Source: Devosia sp. Root413D1 (GTDB lineage: Bacteria; Pseudomonadota; Alphaproteobacteria; Rhizobiales; Devosiaceae). Taken from it: a stretch of DNA of 64,000 nucleotides. The notes beneath the pieces are model-generated. The model ran no database searches, had not been told where the DNA came from, and saw nothing but the letters and a program-made list of their open reading frames with translations. This document shows positions 8,528 to 18,610 of this stretch, one piece after another. The first letter of the stretch is position 1. Every line of letters begins with the position of its first letter. Both the position numbers and the translations under genes were made by a program. The DNA is taken from contig NZ_LMEA01000008.1 in NCBI RefSeq assembly GCF_001425235.1, positions 669,613 through 733,612 of the forward strand. The letters are read 5' to 3'.

Positions 8528-9541
8528 ATGAGCACGAACTGGCCCAAGCACGACATGAGCTTTCTCGGCGGGCGGCGGCAACGTCGGCTGCGCCGCGCCG
8601 GCTGGATGCGCAACATGGTGCGCGAGACCGTGCTCACGCCGCACGACCTGATCTGGCCGCTCTTCATCATCGAGGGGCAGAACGAGCGCACCGCCATCCG
8701 CACGCTCCCCGGCGTCGAACGGTTGAGCGTCGATCTCGTGGTTGAAGCGGCAAGGGCGGCCGCCGCCGAGGGCATCCCGGCGCTGGCGCTGTTCCCCAAT
8801 ACCCAGGACGACCGGCGCAATGCCGACGGCAGCGAAGCCTGGAACCCGGATAATCTGACGGCGCAGGCGCTGCGCGCCATCCGCGACGCCGGCGTCGATA
8901 TCGGGCTGATCACCGACGTGGCGCTCGACGAGTACTCATCCGACGGTCAGGACGGGCTGGTCCGCGACGGCGAGATCCTCAACGACGAGACGGTCGAGGC
9001 AATGGTCAAGGCCGCGCTGATGCAGGCGAGGGCAGGGGCCGACATCATCGCCCCGTCCGATATGATGGATGGCCGCGTTGCCGCCATCCGCCGGGCGCTC
9101 GATGCCGAGGGTTTTGACCACGTGGCCATCATGGCCTACTCGGCCAAGTTCGCCTCGGTCTATTACGGCCCGTTCCGCGAGGCGGTGGGCTCGGGCAGCC
9201 GGCTCATTGGCGACAAGCGCACCTACCAGCTCGACTATGCCAATTCGGACGAGGCGATGCGCGAAGTGGCGCAGGATATCGCCGAGGGCGCCGACATGGT
9301 GATGGTGAAGCCGGGACTGCCCTATCTCGATATCGTGCAGCGCGTGAGCGACGCCTTCGACGTACCGCTGTTCGCCTACCAGGTATCGGGCGAGTACGCG
9401 ATGATCCGCTTTGCGGCGGAGGCTGCGGCGATCAATGGCGAGGGCGCCATGCTGGAAAGCCTCGTGGCCTTCAAGCGGGCAGGGTGCGACGGCGTGCTGA
9501 CCTACTTCGCCCTCGAGGCGGCGCGGTTGCTGAACGCCTAG
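8528..9541 (+). CDS. hemB: delta-aminolevulinic acid dehydratase (porphobilinogen synthase)
   Basis: Condenses two 5-aminolevulinate molecules to porphobilinogen in heme and corrin synthesis. With the start at 8528 the protein has 337 residues; the Schiff-base lysines are Lys207 (AYSAKFASVYYGP) and Lys261 (MVMVKPGLPY). The segment that binds zinc through Cys in other classes reads DVALDEYSSDGQDG here, without Cys, pointing to a magnesium-type enzyme. A frame open to 8435 adds repeat-encoded residues and was rejected; 8555 is another possible start. The stop overlaps that of the opposite gene by 4 bases. Confidence 0.92.
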   Translation: MSTNWPKHDMSFLGGRRQRRLRRAGWMRNMVRETVLTPHDLIWPLFIIEGQNERTAIRTLPGVERLSVDLVVEAARAAAAEGIPALALFPNTQDDRRNADGSEAWNPDNLTAQALRAIRDAGVDIGLITDVALDEYSSDGQDGLVRDGEILNDETVEAMVKAALMQARAGADIIAPSDMMDGRVAAIRRALDAEGFDHVAIMAYSAKFASVYYGPFREAVGSGSRLIGDKRTYQLDYANSDEAMREVAQDIAEGADMVMVKPGLPYLDIVQRVSDAFDVPLFAYQVSGEYAMIRFAAEAAAINGEGAMLESLVAFKRAGCDGVLTYFALEAARLLNA

Positions 9542-9978
9542 CTCGACTCGGCAGCCACACGGCGCAGCGGGCGCTTGCAGCCGATCAGATATCGGTATGC
9601 CTCCCGCTGCTGCAGGTCCCCGAGCGGTTCGATGGCGGGGACACCGATCCTCCGCGAGAGGTGCAGGACGACATCGGCTCCGACGCACAGTCCGACATGC
9701 GCGCCCCAGCTGTCGGGATTGTCGTGAACGAGCACCAGGTCGAACGGCGCCATTCGCTCAGCTTCAGCTGTGTCGTCCCGATCCAGCCACAACGCGTCGG
9801 ACCGCAGGTCGGGCAGGACGAAGCCGTGATGGCGGAGCACGGCGTAGGCGTATTGCTGGCAGTTCGCGCCGCCTTCGACCCCAAGCACGCCGGGGGCGCC
9901 TGGAAAATGGCTGGCATTGTAGCGCACGTCCCTCAGATGGGGCGGGATGGCGATGCTGGAACGGCTCAGATCAAGCAT
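9538..9978 (-). CDS. NlpC/P60-like (C40) family protein
   Basis: 146 residues. The order Cys in GANCQQYAYAVL, His in GAHVGLCVG and a later His in VVLHLSRRIG matches the catalytic layout of NlpC/P60 endopeptidases, which cut peptidoglycan stem peptides. No signal peptide or membrane segment is visible, so it may act in the cytosol, or the start may be wrong (GTG 9990 is the alternative). It converges with hemB, stop codons overlapping. Sequence is divergent from typical C40 enzymes, hence moderate confidence. Confidence 0.6.
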   Translation of the reverse strand: MLDLSRSSIAIPPHLRDVRYNASHFPGAPGVLGVEGGANCQQYAYAVLRHHGFVLPDLRSDALWLDRDDTAEAERMAPFDLVLVHDNPDSWGAHVGLCVGADVVLHLSRRIGVPAIEPLGDLQQREAYRYLIGCKRPLRRVAAESS

Positions 9979-10125
9979 GTCGATGCCCACGATCGCCTGC
10001 CCGGACGGACAGGCCCCGGACCAGACTGGCGTCACGCTCGGCCGCTGGCCAGGGGATTTTTCGTGTCCCCACTTGTGTGGGACCTCATGGTCCCCATCTT
10101 TTCCCTCATGAACCAGGGCAACACC

Positions 10126-10617
10126 ATGAGCGACCATCTTCCCGACCCGTCCAACGCGCCGGAACTGTTCGAGGGCGTGTTGCTGCGCCGCGCTGCGGCG
10201 TGGCTGATCGACTGCGTGATCATCACCTTCATCACCATCGCCGCGCTGCTGGTCGGTGGGGTCTTCGGCATCGTGACGCTGGGGCTCGGGCTGCTGGCGC
10301 TGCCGATCATCATTCCGCTGGCCATCCTCGGCTACTATGCCGCAACGCTCGGCTCGCCGATGCGCGCCACCGTCGGCATGCAGATGATGGATATCGTGCT
10401 GACGCCGGTGCGCGGTACGCCGCTCAACGGCTGGAGCATCCTCATCCACCCGATCCTGTTCTGGGTGACGGTGTGGATTTCCTGGCCGTTCTCGATCCTT
10501 TTCGCGCTGTTCACGCCGCGCCAGCAGATGCTGCACGACCTCGTCGTGGGCACGCTGATGCTGCGCCGTTCACCGATGCAGCGGTTCTGGCGGTCCGGCG
10601 GCATGCACTCGGCTTGA
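10126..10617 (+). CDS. RDD family membrane protein
   Basis: 163 residues. LRRAAAWLIDCVII carries the Arg-Asp signature of RDD proteins, followed by two or three membrane segments, the TVGMQMMDIVLT motif, and a late segment ending PRQQMLHDLVVGTLMLRR. RDD proteins are of unclear function; some relate to Na+/H+ exchange. The start at 10126 follows AGGGCAACACC; 10108 is an alternative. It lies 81 bases before ate on the same strand. Confidence 0.8.
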   Translation: MSDHLPDPSNAPELFEGVLLRRAAAWLIDCVIITFITIAALLVGGVFGIVTLGLGLLALPIIIPLAILGYYAATLGSPMRATVGMQMMDIVLTPVRGTPLNGWSILIHPILFWVTVWISWPFSILFALFTPRQQMLHDLVVGTLMLRRSPMQRFWRSGGMHSA

Positions 10618-10698
10618 TCGCGGTGCGCTGAGGCATGATGGGCCATTGCCGGCCCATCGGGTCGCGTCTATCCTCTGAGCATCGCTCGAAGGACGACG

Positions 10699-11427
10699 AT
10701 GACCGATCAGACGCCCGAGAACACCCAGCTCTTCCTTACCGCGGCCATGCCGTGTCCGTATCTGCCGGGTCGTCAGGAGCGTAAGCTCTTCACCCACCTG
10801 ACCGGTCGCCGGGCCGCTTCGCTCCACCACCTGTTGAGCGACAACGGCTTCCGCCGCAGCCAGAACCTGATCTACCGGCCGGCCTGCGACGGCTGCTCGG
10901 CCTGCCAGTCGGTGCGCATCGTGGCGCAGGAATTCGTGCCGTCGGCGCGCTACCGGCGCATCCGCAAGGCCAATGCCGACATCGCCGTCGAGGTTTGTCA
11001 GCCGCGCGCCACCGCGGAGCAGTTCGCGCTGTTCAAGCGCTACCTCGATGCCCGCCATGCCGGCGGCGGCATGACGCAGATGAGTTTTGTCGACTACGAG
11101 TACATGGTCGAGGATACCCCGGTGCAGACCGTGGTGGTCGAGTACCGGCTCACCTCGCACCCGCAGCGCCCGCTGGTGGCCGTCGCGCTCACCGACGTCA
11201 TGCCGGATGGGCTGTCGATGGTCTACAGCTTCTACGACCCGCTGCTCGACAAGCGCGGGCTCGGGAACCTCCTGATCCTCGACCACATCGAGCAGGTGAA
11301 GCTCGCCGCGCTCACCTATGTCTATCTCGGCTACTGGGTGAAGGACTCGCCGAAGATGGCCTACAAGGGCCAGTTCCGTCCGCTCGAAGTGCAGCGTGGC
11401 CCGCTGGGCTGGCGCCGCCTCGAGTAG
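10699..11427 (+). CDS. bpt: aspartate/glutamate leucyltransferase (arginyltransferase family)
   Basis: Transfers an amino acid from aminoacyl-tRNA to N-terminal acidic residues, tagging proteins for ClpAP degradation in the N-end rule pathway. The 242 residues show the N-terminal Cys-rich motif (PCPYLPGRQERKLF) and CDGCSACQSVRI, then the GNAT-like C-terminal half (YYDPLLDKRGLG-like segment, YLGYWVKDSPKMAYK). Alphaproteobacterial members are annotated either as ate or bpt. Complete and typical. Confidence 0.88.
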   Translation: MTDQTPENTQLFLTAAMPCPYLPGRQERKLFTHLTGRRAASLHHLLSDNGFRRSQNLIYRPACDGCSACQSVRIVAQEFVPSARYRRIRKANADIAVEVCQPRATAEQFALFKRYLDARHAGGGMTQMSFVDYEYMVEDTPVQTVVVEYRLTSHPQRPLVAVALTDVMPDGLSMVYSFYDPLLDKRGLGNLLILDHIEQVKLAALTYVYLGYWVKDSPKMAYKGQFRPLEVQRGPLGWRRLE

Positions 11428-11429
11428 CC

Positions 11430-12383
11430 TCAGGCCTTTCCCCGCAACCAGCGCGAGAAGGCCCGCAGCTTCTTCAGTTGTGGCAGGTACCGCATGTGCA
11501 GCCGTCGGCGCAGCGACAACCCCACCTTGATCGGGTGGTAGATGCGGTTCCGCTGGCGGAACTGCTGCGGCGCCCTGACGAAATAGCGGAATCCGCGCGG
11601 TGGCCGATAGGCGTGCGTGGTGCCCATTGTGTGCATATCGAGATGACTGCCGTCGTAGTGATGGCCCCAGCGTTCCCTGGGCGTCTGGGTATCATGGCCG
11701 CCAATCTCGGCGATGGAGAAGCCATCCGCCCGCGCCATCGAAGGCAGCAGCATCTCGAAGTGGCCGTGCCAGCCCGGCTGCAGCAGCATCCCGCAGTAGT
11801 GCTCCAGCAACCGTCGCGACAGGCGTGAGATCGGCATGAACACGATCAGCGGATCTGCGATCGCGTGCGCGGGCTGCCGATAGATCGGCGCGAAATAGTA
11901 GCTCGGCTCGGCGCTCAGCGGATGAATGCGGGTTGTCAGCAGATCACCCTCGTAGCCGGCCGCAGGCCTGAAGAAGTCAGCCCAGTCGCCCGAGAAATCG
12001 ACGTCGTACTCGACCAGCCAGAAGCGGTCGTAAGCCGCCAGCCTGGGGTCGAGAAACGCCGTGATCCAGACCAGGTCGACATAGCCCCGGGGAGTAGGGT
12101 GCTGCAGGAATTCCTGGTAGCGAAGCGGGAAATGCCTGGCGCTGTCGGTCATGCGGACTACGAAATCCGCCTGCACCGGCGCGGGCGTGCCGAGTTCTCC
12201 CTCGTTGTGCTGATAGGCGAGGAAGACGTCGAGCACCGTGCCCGCCTCACGCTTCAGCCGCGCGTAGTGCTCGGCGACTTCCGACGTCCAGATATGGGTC
12301 ACGAACACAACGCAGTCGCGTCGTGCACCGTTGGTTTCGGTTTTCGCTTCAGTCAAATCCGGAAGTCCGTCGCTAACCGACAA
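11430..12383 (-). CDS. unrecognised protein with glycosyltransferase-like features
   Basis: 317 residues, no signal peptide or membrane helix. The N-terminal half reads like a Rossmann-type nucleotide-sugar fold ([14 protein letters not shown] at about 23-36, DFVVRMTD), with an acidic motif [17 protein letters not shown] around 118-134 resembling the DXD of glycosyltransferases such as DUF3405-like proteins. The C-terminus is strongly basic. The start codon overlaps the end of parC by 11 bases on the same strand, so it may be read through from parC. Product and substrate unknown. Confidence 0.5.
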   Translation of the reverse strand: MSVSDGLPDLTEAKTETNGARRDCVVFVTHIWTSEVAEHYARLKREAGTVLDVFLAYQHNEGELGTPAPVQADFVVRMTDSARHFPLRYQEFLQHPTPRGYVDLVWITAFLDPRLAAYDRFWLVEYDVDFSGDWADFFRPAAGYEGDLLTTRIHPLSAEPSYYFAPIYRQPAHAIADPLIVFMPISRLSRRLLEHYCGMLLQPGWHGHFEMLLPSMARADGFSIAEIGGHDTQTPRERWGHHYDGSHLDMHTMGTTHAYRPPRGFRYFVRAPQQFRQRNRIYHPIKVGLSLRRRLHMRYLPQLKKLRAFSRWLRGKA

Positions 12384-14652
12384 ACCTGTTGTTTCTTGGG
12401 AAGCCCGTCGGCGGCTGACGACCGGCCGAGGCGCGATCGCCCAGCCATTCGGTCAGCTCAGTCATTGTCTTGGTATAGTTGCGCCCGGAGGAGTCGGTCC
12501 AGGTGAGCCCGACGCCGGAGGGGAAGGTCTTCAGATCCGAGAGGCCGCCGTCCTTGTATTTCTGCAAGCGGACGCCCTTGCCCCTGCCCATCTCGGGCAA
12601 CTGGTCGAGCGGGAACACCAGCATCTTGCGGTTCTCGCCGATCACCGCGAGCATGTCGCCTTCGAGCGGCGCGATCAGCCGCGCTTCCTCGGTGTCGCCG
12701 ACATTGAGCACCTGCTTGCCCTTGCGGGTATTGGCGATCAGCTCGTCCTCGGCGACGACGAAACCGTCGCCCTTGCGCGAGGCGATGACCCGCTTGCGGC
12801 CCGGCCGGTAGACGAAGAGATCGACCAGGTCCTGGCCTTCCTCGATATCGACCATCAGCCGCACCGGCTCGCCCTGGCTGCGGCCGCCCGGCAGGCGATC
12901 GCCGGCGAGCGTGAACACCTTGCCGCCAGTGGAGAGCAGCAGCAGCTTGTCGGTGGTCTGGGCGTGGAGGAACAGCTTCAGCCGATCGCCGGTTTTGAAG
13001 CCCTTGTCATCGATCTCGGTGGTGTGGCCGCGCATCGAGCGGATCCAGCCCTTTTCGGAGAGGATCACGGTGATTGGCTCGCGCTCGATCATCTGCGTCG
13101 CCACTTCCTCGTGGTCGATATCCATCGCCTCGGAGAAGTCGGTCTTGCGGCCCCAACGCGGGTGGCGGGTGACACCGTCCTTCTCGAATTTGGGGTAGGC
13201 CTTCTTCAGCTCGCCGATTTGCCTCGCGATCTCACCCCACTGCTTCTTGTCGGACGCGATGAGGGCGTTGAGATGCGCCTGCTCCTCGCTGAGCGTCTTG
13301 TGTTCGGTGCGCAGCTCGATTTCCTCGAGCTTGCGCAGCGAGCGCAGCCGCATATTGAGGATCGCTTCGGCCTGCACATCGCTGAGGCTGAAGGTCGCCA
13401 TCAGCGAGGCCTTGGCGTCATCCTCCTCGCGGATGATGCGGATCACTTCATCGAGGTTGAGATAGGCGACGATATAGCCGTCGAGCACTTCGAGCCGGCG
13501 GGCGATCTCGGCCAGCCGGTTGTTGGTGCGGCGCACCAGCACGTCCTTGCGGTGCTCGAGCCAGGCGACGATCGCCTCCTTGAGGCTCATCACCCGCGGC
13601 ACGACCCCGCGGTCGAGGACGTTCATGTTGAGCGAGATGCGCTGCTCGAGGTCGCTCAGCTTGAACAGCTGCTCCATCAGGATAGCCGGGTCGACCGTGC
13701 CGGCGCGCGGCTCGATGACGAGGCGGACATCGTCGGCGCTCTCGTCGCGGATGTCCTTGAGCAGCGGCAGCTTCTTGTTGAGCAAGAGCTCCGCGATCTT
13801 CTCGACCAGCTTGGACTTCTGCACCCCATAGGGGATCTCGGTGACGACGATCTGGTAGACGCCGCGCCCCTTGTCTTCGCGCTCCCAGCGGGCGCGCAGG
13901 CGGAACGAACCGCGGCCGGTCTCGTAGGAATTGAGGATCGAGCTCTGGCTTTCCACCAGGATGCCGCCGGTCGGAAAATCCGGACCGGGAATGTAGTGCA
14001 TCAGATCGGCGGTGGTGGTGCCGTCGCGGCCATTGTTGATCAGGTGCAGCGCCGCGTCGCAGATTTCATCGACGTTGTGCGGCGGGATCGACGTGGCCAT
14101 GCCGACGGCGATGCCGGTCGAGCCGTTGGCCAAAAGGTTGGGGAAGTTCGCCGGCAGCACCGAGGGTTCCTCGGTGGCGCCGTCATAGGTCGGCTTGAAG
14201 TCGACCGCGTTCTCGCCCAGGCCCTCGAGCAGCCGAGAGGCCACCTCGGTCATGCGCGCTTCGGTGTAACGGTAAGCCGCCGCCCCGTCGCCATCGATAT
14301 TGCCAAAATTCCCCTGGCCGTCGACCAGCGGGTAGCGCATGGCAAAATCCTGCGCTAGGCGGACCATGGCGTCATAGATCGACTGGTCGCCGTGCGGATG
14401 GAAGCTACCGATCACGTCGCCGACCACCTTGGCCGACTTCTTGTAGGCGCCGCCCGGGTCGAGTCGCAGCAGTCGCATGGCGTGCAGGATCCGGCGGTGC
14501 ACCGGCTTCAGGCCGTCGCGGGCATCGGGCAGGGCGCGCTGGGTGATGGTGGAAAGGGCGTAGGAGAGGTAGCGCTCCTCGAGCGCCTCGCGGAGATCTA
14601 CGACCCGCTGGTTATCGCCATCGGGCGGAACGGTGTCCGGATCGTCGCTCAT
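12373..14652 (-). CDS. parC: DNA topoisomerase IV subunit A
   Basis: With ParE, decatenates daughter chromosomes. 759 residues: the breakage-reunion domain starts at [16 protein letters not shown], the HPHGD motif is near 85-89, and the active-site Tyr129 is in RYTEARM. A coiled coil occupies about 430-490, and the C-terminal beta-pinwheel begins after [10 protein letters not shown]. At the quinolone-resistance position the sequence is IGSFHPHGD, that is Ser retained. Length and C-terminal domain fit ParC rather than the longer GyrA. No parE nearby. Confidence 0.93.
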   Translation of the reverse strand: MSDDPDTVPPDGDNQRVVDLREALEERYLSYALSTITQRALPDARDGLKPVHRRILHAMRLLRLDPGGAYKKSAKVVGDVIGSFHPHGDQSIYDAMVRLAQDFAMRYPLVDGQGNFGNIDGDGAAAYRYTEARMTEVASRLLEGLGENAVDFKPTYDGATEEPSVLPANFPNLLANGSTGIAVGMATSIPPHNVDEICDAALHLINNGRDGTTTADLMHYIPGPDFPTGGILVESQSSILNSYETGRGSFRLRARWEREDKGRGVYQIVVTEIPYGVQKSKLVEKIAELLLNKKLPLLKDIRDESADDVRLVIEPRAGTVDPAILMEQLFKLSDLEQRISLNMNVLDRGVVPRVMSLKEAIVAWLEHRKDVLVRRTNNRLAEIARRLEVLDGYIVAYLNLDEVIRIIREEDDAKASLMATFSLSDVQAEAILNMRLRSLRKLEEIELRTEHKTLSEEQAHLNALIASDKKQWGEIARQIGELKKAYPKFEKDGVTRHPRWGRKTDFSEAMDIDHEEVATQMIEREPITVILSEKGWIRSMRGHTTEIDDKGFKTGDRLKLFLHAQTTDKLLLLSTGGKVFTLAGDRLPGGRSQGEPVRLMVDIEEGQDLVDLFVYRPGRKRVIASRKGDGFVVAEDELIANTRKGKQVLNVGDTEEARLIAPLEGDMLAVIGENRKMLVFPLDQLPEMGRGKGVRLQKYKDGGLSDLKTFPSGVGLTWTDSSGRNYTKTMTELTEWLGDRASAGRQPPTGFPRNNRFVG

Positions 14653-14750
14653 CGGGTGGTCTCAGTCATGCGAATCATTTTCGCACTATAGCGATTGGGG
14701 CCTCGAACCGGGGGTGCAGCAAGGCCGCATCCCCGGAGTTTAGCGTCCCG

Positions 14751-14978
14751 TCACAGGCGGCAGGTGTGATAGTTGCCGTCGTAGCCGCGATCCCGCGCAA
14801 CTGCGTCAAAGGTTGCGCCGGCGGTGGCTTGCTCTACGATCTCCAGATGCTTCGCCTGATCCTCGTTCGTCACGCCAAATCCGCCTGGGACGATCCGGGC
14901 CTCAGTGATTTCGATCGGCCACTGGCGCTGCGCGGCATCGCCGCTGCGGCGTGGATCGGCGAGACCCTGACCAGGCAC
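14751..14978 (-). pseudogene. possible remnant of a BA14K-type C-terminus
   Basis: A 75-codon frame whose last residues (RGYDGNYHTCRL) echo the end of the intact BA14K protein at 15431 (LGYDGRYHRCNL), including the codons around the stop. The remainder does not resemble that family and there is no start region or signal peptide. It overlaps the 5' end of the sixA-like gene on the other strand. I treat it as a likely decayed copy, not an expressed gene. Confidence 0.3.
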
Positions 14979-15350
14979 GGCTGGTTGCCCGACCGCATTG
15001 TCTGCTCTACCTCACGCCGGACGCGCGAAACGCTCGAGTTGGCCATGACCCGCCTGCCGGCCAACGGTCCGAGGCCCGACGTGGTCTGGAGCGACGCCGT
15101 CTACGACCGGCGCGACCACGACTATCTCGGCCTGATCGCGGAGCAGGGGAGCGGTGCGAAGAGTCTCATGCTGCTGGGGCACAACAGTGCGACCGAGCAA
15201 ACGGCTCTGACCTTTAGCGCCGACGGCGCGGCTCTGGGGAATTTCCCGACTGCAGGCATCGCGGTGATCGACTGCGAGATCTCGGACTGGATGGAGCTGG
15301 CGCCGCGTTGCGGGCGGCTGGTGCACTTCCTGCGGCCGCCAAAGGGCTAG
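14847..15350 (+). CDS. SixA-like histidine phosphatase family protein
   Basis: 167 residues of the phosphoglycerate-mutase-like fold: LRLILVRHAKS holds the RHG-type phospho-accepting His, SSRRTRETLE-like (STSRRTRETLE) the second Arg, and LLGHNSATEQ the proton-donor His. Single-domain members such as SixA dephosphorylate phosphohistidine proteins; substrate here unknown. ATG 14847 is directly at the fold start; an upstream ATG at 14766 would add 27 unrelated residues. The stop codon lies in a 38-base tandem duplication. Confidence 0.8.
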   Translation: MLRLILVRHAKSAWDDPGLSDFDRPLALRGIAAAAWIGETLTRHGWLPDRIVCSTSRRTRETLELAMTRLPANGPRPDVVWSDAVYDRRDHDYLGLIAEQGSGAKSLMLLGHNSATEQTALTFSADGAALGNFPTAGIAVIDCEISDWMELAPRCGRLVHFLRPPKG

Positions 15351-15411
15351 CCGAAGGTGGGGCGCCGCAGCGGACGCCAAAGGGCTAGCCGAAGGTGGGG
15401 CGCCGCAGCGG
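15338..15411 (+). repeat. 38-base tandem duplication at the end of the phosphatase gene
   Basis: The 36 bases at 15338-15373 recur exactly at 15376-15411, giving a period of 38. The first copy includes the phosphatase stop codon (TAG at 15348-15350). The exact identity suggests a recent slippage duplication. Confidence 0.9.
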
Positions 15412-15430
15412 GCGCCCCCGGGGGCGGCGA

Positions 15431-15856
15431 TCAGAGATTGCAGCGATGGTAGCGGCCATCATAGCCGAGGAACATGTCGGTCTCGGCGTTGTACGAGCGA
15501 TAGCGGGCCTCGCAGGCAGCGACGTGGCCGTCGAAGCCGTCATAGCGGTCGACATTGCGGTTCATGCTGCCGACGATGGCGGCGCCCACTGCGAAGCCGA
15601 AAATGCCGGCGGCGACGCTGCCCAGGTTCGGCTGGTTCCAGCGGTACCAGTTGCGATAGTCGCCGGAGCCCCAGCGATTATGGTTCCGGCGCCAGTCATC
15701 GCAGCCACGCCAGTTCGGATGCTCGAGGCACCGCTCCGAAACGTAGCGCTGCTGCTGGCCGATACTGATGTTGACCGAAGCCGCGCTGGCAGGTGCTGGG
15801 ATCATCATGATTCCGGCAAGGCTGGTAGCGACAATGGCGGAAGCGAGCTTTTTCAT
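15431..15856 (-). CDS. BA14K family protein
   Basis: 141 residues. The signal peptide is clear (MKKLASAIVATSLAG, cleavage after APASAA). A middle region with WRGCDDWRRNHNRW and one hydrophobic stretch (IFGFAVGAAIVG) precedes the C-terminal BA14K motif CEARYRSYNAETDMFLGYDGRYHRC. BA14K proteins are small exported lectin-like antigens first noted in Brucella; molecular role unclear. AGGAG lies about 7 bases before the ATG. An open frame to 16054 upstream was rejected. Confidence 0.85.
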   Translation of the reverse strand: MKKLASAIVATSLAGIMMIPAPASAASVNISIGQQQRYVSERCLEHPNWRGCDDWRRNHNRWGSGDYRNWYRWNQPNLGSVAAGIFGFAVGAAIVGSMNRNVDRYDGFDGHVAACEARYRSYNAETDMFLGYDGRYHRCNL

Positions 15857-16196
15857 GTGAGGACTCCTCGTCTTCTTGTTGAGCTGACGCTGGCTCGCAC
15901 AACGTTTTGAGGCACGCATAGTTGCGGGGGGCGCCCGGACTGGGGCTTTCATCGGCGGTTCAACTCTGCGATAATGAGGTGTTCGCGCGACTGGCGAGAT
16001 CAGATGGGGCACCATCGGGGAACGCGAACGAGCAGCTGCCGCTCGCCTGGGCACCCAACCGAAACCTCATGGGAGCCCGCATGAACCGGACGATCCACAG
16101 ATATTGCCAGGCTGTCCTCAGCTTGGAATCGCTTGGGCCAGCGTGCTACACGCACGCCAGCCGAAACCCCAATCCTACTGCCCCGGGAGACGCCAA
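15857..16196. other. intergenic region, no gene identified
   Basis: 340 bases between the divergent BA14K gene and glyA. Short open frames on both strands have no recognisable signal, domain or ribosome-binding site. It should hold both promoters, but I could not place one with confidence. Confidence 0.5.
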
Positions 16197-17501
16197 ATGA
16201 GCGCCGCCGCATCCCTTCCGCTCTTCCCCCGCTTCTTCACCAACACCCTGGCCGAGACCGATCCCGAGATCGCCGAAGCCATCAAGCTCGAACTCGGCCG
16301 GCAGCAGCACGAGATCGAGCTGATCGCCTCGGAAAACATCGTGTCCAAGGCCGTGCTCGAGGCGCAGGGCTCGATCATGACCAACAAGTATGCCGAGGGT
16401 TACCCGGGCAAGCGCTATTACGGCGGCTGCCAATATGTCGACATCGCCGAGAACCTCGCCATCGAGCGTGCCAAGCAACTGTTCGGCGCCAACTTCGCCA
16501 ACGTCCAGCCGAACTCCGGCTCGCAGATGAACCAGGCGGTGTTCCTGGCGCTGCTCGAGCCCGGTGATACCTTCATGGGCCTCGACCTCAACTCGGGTGG
16601 CCACCTGACGCACGGCTCGCCCGTCAACATGAGCGGCAAGTGGTTCAAGGTGGTGTCGTATGGCGTGCGCCAGGATGATCACCTGCTCGACATGGACGAA
16701 GTCGCCCGCCTCGCCCGCGAGCACAAGCCCAAGCTGATCCTTGCCGGCGGCACCGCCTATTCCCGTGTCTGGGATTGGGCCCGCTTCCGCGAGATCGCCG
16801 ATGAAGTCGGCGCCTACCTGATGGTCGACATGGCGCATATCGCCGGCCTCGTCGCCGGTGGCGTGCACCCCTCGCCGGTGCCACATGCCCATGTCACCAC
16901 CACCACCACGCACAAGTCGCTTCGTGGCCCGCGCGGCGGCATGATCCTCTCCAACGACGAGGCGATCGCCAAGAAGATCAACTCGGCGGTGTTCCCTGGC
17001 CTGCAGGGCGGGCCGCTGATGCACGTCATCGCGGCCAAGGCCGTGGCCTTCAAGGAAGCGCTGCAGCCCGAGTTCAAGGCCTATGCCCGCCAGGTGGTGG
17101 CCAATGCCCGCACGCTTGCGGCGACGCTGATCGAGAATGGGCTGGACGTGGTTTCGGGCGGCACCGACAACCACCTGATGCTGGTCGACCTGCGCAAGAA
17201 GAACGCCACCGGCAAGCGGGCGGAAGCCGGCCTCGGCCGCGCCTACATCACCTGCAACAAGAACGGCATCCCGTTCGACCCGGAAAAGCCGTTCGTCACC
17301 TCGGGCGTTCGCCTGGGCACTCCGGCGGCCACCAGCCGTGGTTTCGGCGAGGCCGAATTCCGCGAGATCGGCAAGCTGATCGTCGAGGTGCTGGACGGCC
17401 TGCGTGAAGCCAATTCCGACGAAGGCAACGCCGCGGTGGAAGCGGCGGTGCGCGACAAGGTCATGGCGTTGACCTCGCGCTTCCCGATCTACGCCGACTG
17501 A
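16197..17501 (+). CDS. glyA: serine hydroxymethyltransferase
   Basis: PLP enzyme that interconverts serine and glycine and feeds one-carbon units to tetrahydrofolate. 434 residues; the PLP lysine is Lys240 in [24 protein letters not shown] and the [14 protein letters not shown] substrate motifs are intact. ATG 16197 gives standard length; an open frame from 16104 was not used. It leads a glyA-nrdR-nusB run; the riboflavin genes usually between nrdR and nusB in relatives are absent here. Confidence 0.96.
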   Translation: MSAAASLPLFPRFFTNTLAETDPEIAEAIKLELGRQQHEIELIASENIVSKAVLEAQGSIMTNKYAEGYPGKRYYGGCQYVDIAENLAIERAKQLFGANFANVQPNSGSQMNQAVFLALLEPGDTFMGLDLNSGGHLTHGSPVNMSGKWFKVVSYGVRQDDHLLDMDEVARLAREHKPKLILAGGTAYSRVWDWARFREIADEVGAYLMVDMAHIAGLVAGGVHPSPVPHAHVTTTTTHKSLRGPRGGMILSNDEAIAKKINSAVFPGLQGGPLMHVIAAKAVAFKEALQPEFKAYARQVVANARTLAATLIENGLDVVSGGTDNHLMLVDLRKKNATGKRAEAGLGRAYITCNKNGIPFDPEKPFVTSGVRLGTPAATSRGFGEAEFREIGKLIVEVLDGLREANSDEGNAAVEAAVRDKVMALTSRFPIYAD

Positions 17502-17541
17502 GCATAGCTTCGCCTTCGCGGAGCATTCCTGGAGCCTACCG

Positions 17542-18021
17542 ATGCGCTGCCCCTATTGCGGAAATGACGATACGCAGGTCAAGGACAGCCGGCCGACCGA
17601 GGACTCCAACGCCATCCGTCGCCGCAGGATCTGTAATGCCTGCGGCGGCCGTTTCACCACCTTCGAGCGCGTGCAGCTGCGCGAGCTGCTGGTGGTCAAA
17701 AAGTCCGGCCGCAAGGTGCCGTTCGATCGCGACAAGCTGGCGCGTTCGGTGGGCACGGCGCTCAGGAAGCGCGACGTCGAGCCGGAGCGGGTCGAGCGCA
17801 TGATTTCGGGCGTGGTGCGCCAGCTCGAAAGCCTCGGCGATGTCGAGGTGACTTCCGATCAAATCGGCGAGTTCGTCATGGAGGGGCTGAAGGGCCTCGA
17901 CGACGTCGCATTCGTGCGCTTTGCCTCGGTTTACAAGAACTTCTCCGCCGCCGACGACTTCCGTTCGTTCCTGACCGAGCTTGGCAACGACGAGCGCCTG
18001 AAGCCCAATCACGACGATTGA
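17542..18021 (+). CDS. nrdR: transcriptional repressor NrdR
   Basis: ATP/dATP-sensing repressor of ribonucleotide reductase genes. 159 residues: an N-terminal zinc ribbon ([13 protein letters not shown], then [16 protein letters not shown]) and the ATP-cone domain ([16 protein letters not shown] to [11 protein letters not shown]). Position between glyA and nusB is typical for the order. 40 bases from the glyA stop. Confidence 0.95.
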   Translation: MRCPYCGNDDTQVKDSRPTEDSNAIRRRRICNACGGRFTTFERVQLRELLVVKKSGRKVPFDRDKLARSVGTALRKRDVEPERVERMISGVVRQLESLGDVEVTSDQIGEFVMEGLKGLDDVAFVRFASVYKNFSAADDFRSFLTELGNDERLKPNHDD

Positions 18022-18103
18022 GATTGCGGTTCCCACGCCCAGTGGCTAAGCCAAGGGCAGAACATTGCGCGTTTGAGCGCGCACAACAGAATGACTTTCC
18101 AAT

Positions 18104-18604
18104 ATGGCCCAGCCCAAGCCGCGTGATCCCTCCGCGCCCCGCACCGCCAACCAGCGTGGCGCGGCCCGCCTCGCCGCCGTCCAGGCCCTCTACCAGATGG
18201 ATGTCGGCCGCCAGACGCTCGAGGACACGCTCAGCCAGTTCAGCGCCATCCATGTGGGGCGTGAAGTGGAGGGGGAGGAGTATCTGCCGGCCGATGCCGA
18301 CTTCTTCCGCCAGATCGTCACCGGCGTGATCAAGGCGCAGCTGCAGATCGACCCCGCGGTTGATAACGCCCTGGTCGACGGCTGGCCGATGCCCCGCATC
18401 GACGCGACGCTCCGCGCCATCCTCCGTGCCGCGACCTTCGAATTGCTGCGGCGCAAGGACATCCCGGCGCGCGTCGTGATCACCGAGTATGTCGACGTCG
18501 CCAAGGCGTTCTACGAAGACGACGCGCCCAAGATGGTCAACGCCGTGCTCGACGGCGTGGCCCGCGCCGCCGGCCGCGACGACGAAGCAGCCAAGGCCAG
18601 GTAG
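18104..18604 (+). CDS. nusB: transcription antitermination protein NusB
   Basis: RNA-binding all-helical protein that, with NusE, assembles antitermination complexes on rRNA operons. 166 residues; RGAARLAAVQALYQMDVG is the N-terminal signature, and the conserved end ARVVITEYVDVAKAFYEDDAPKMVNAVLDGVAR is complete. Slight N-terminal Pro/Arg extension (15 residues). Followed by the MFS gene 7 bases later, so co-transcription is likely. Confidence 0.93.
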   Translation: MAQPKPRDPSAPRTANQRGAARLAAVQALYQMDVGRQTLEDTLSQFSAIHVGREVEGEEYLPADADFFRQIVTGVIKAQLQIDPAVDNALVDGWPMPRIDATLRAILRAATFELLRRKDIPARVVITEYVDVAKAFYEDDAPKMVNAVLDGVARAAGRDDEAAKAR

Positions 18605-18610
18605 GACGGG

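Noticed and set aside
12331..14358. 675-codon open frame opposite parC
   Set aside because: Antisense of a real gene; Arg, Gln and His-rich with no domain, a product of GC-rich codon structure.
15922..16200. 92-codon open frame between the BA14K gene and glyA
   Set aside because: No ribosome-binding site, no domain; the frame runs into the glyA start.
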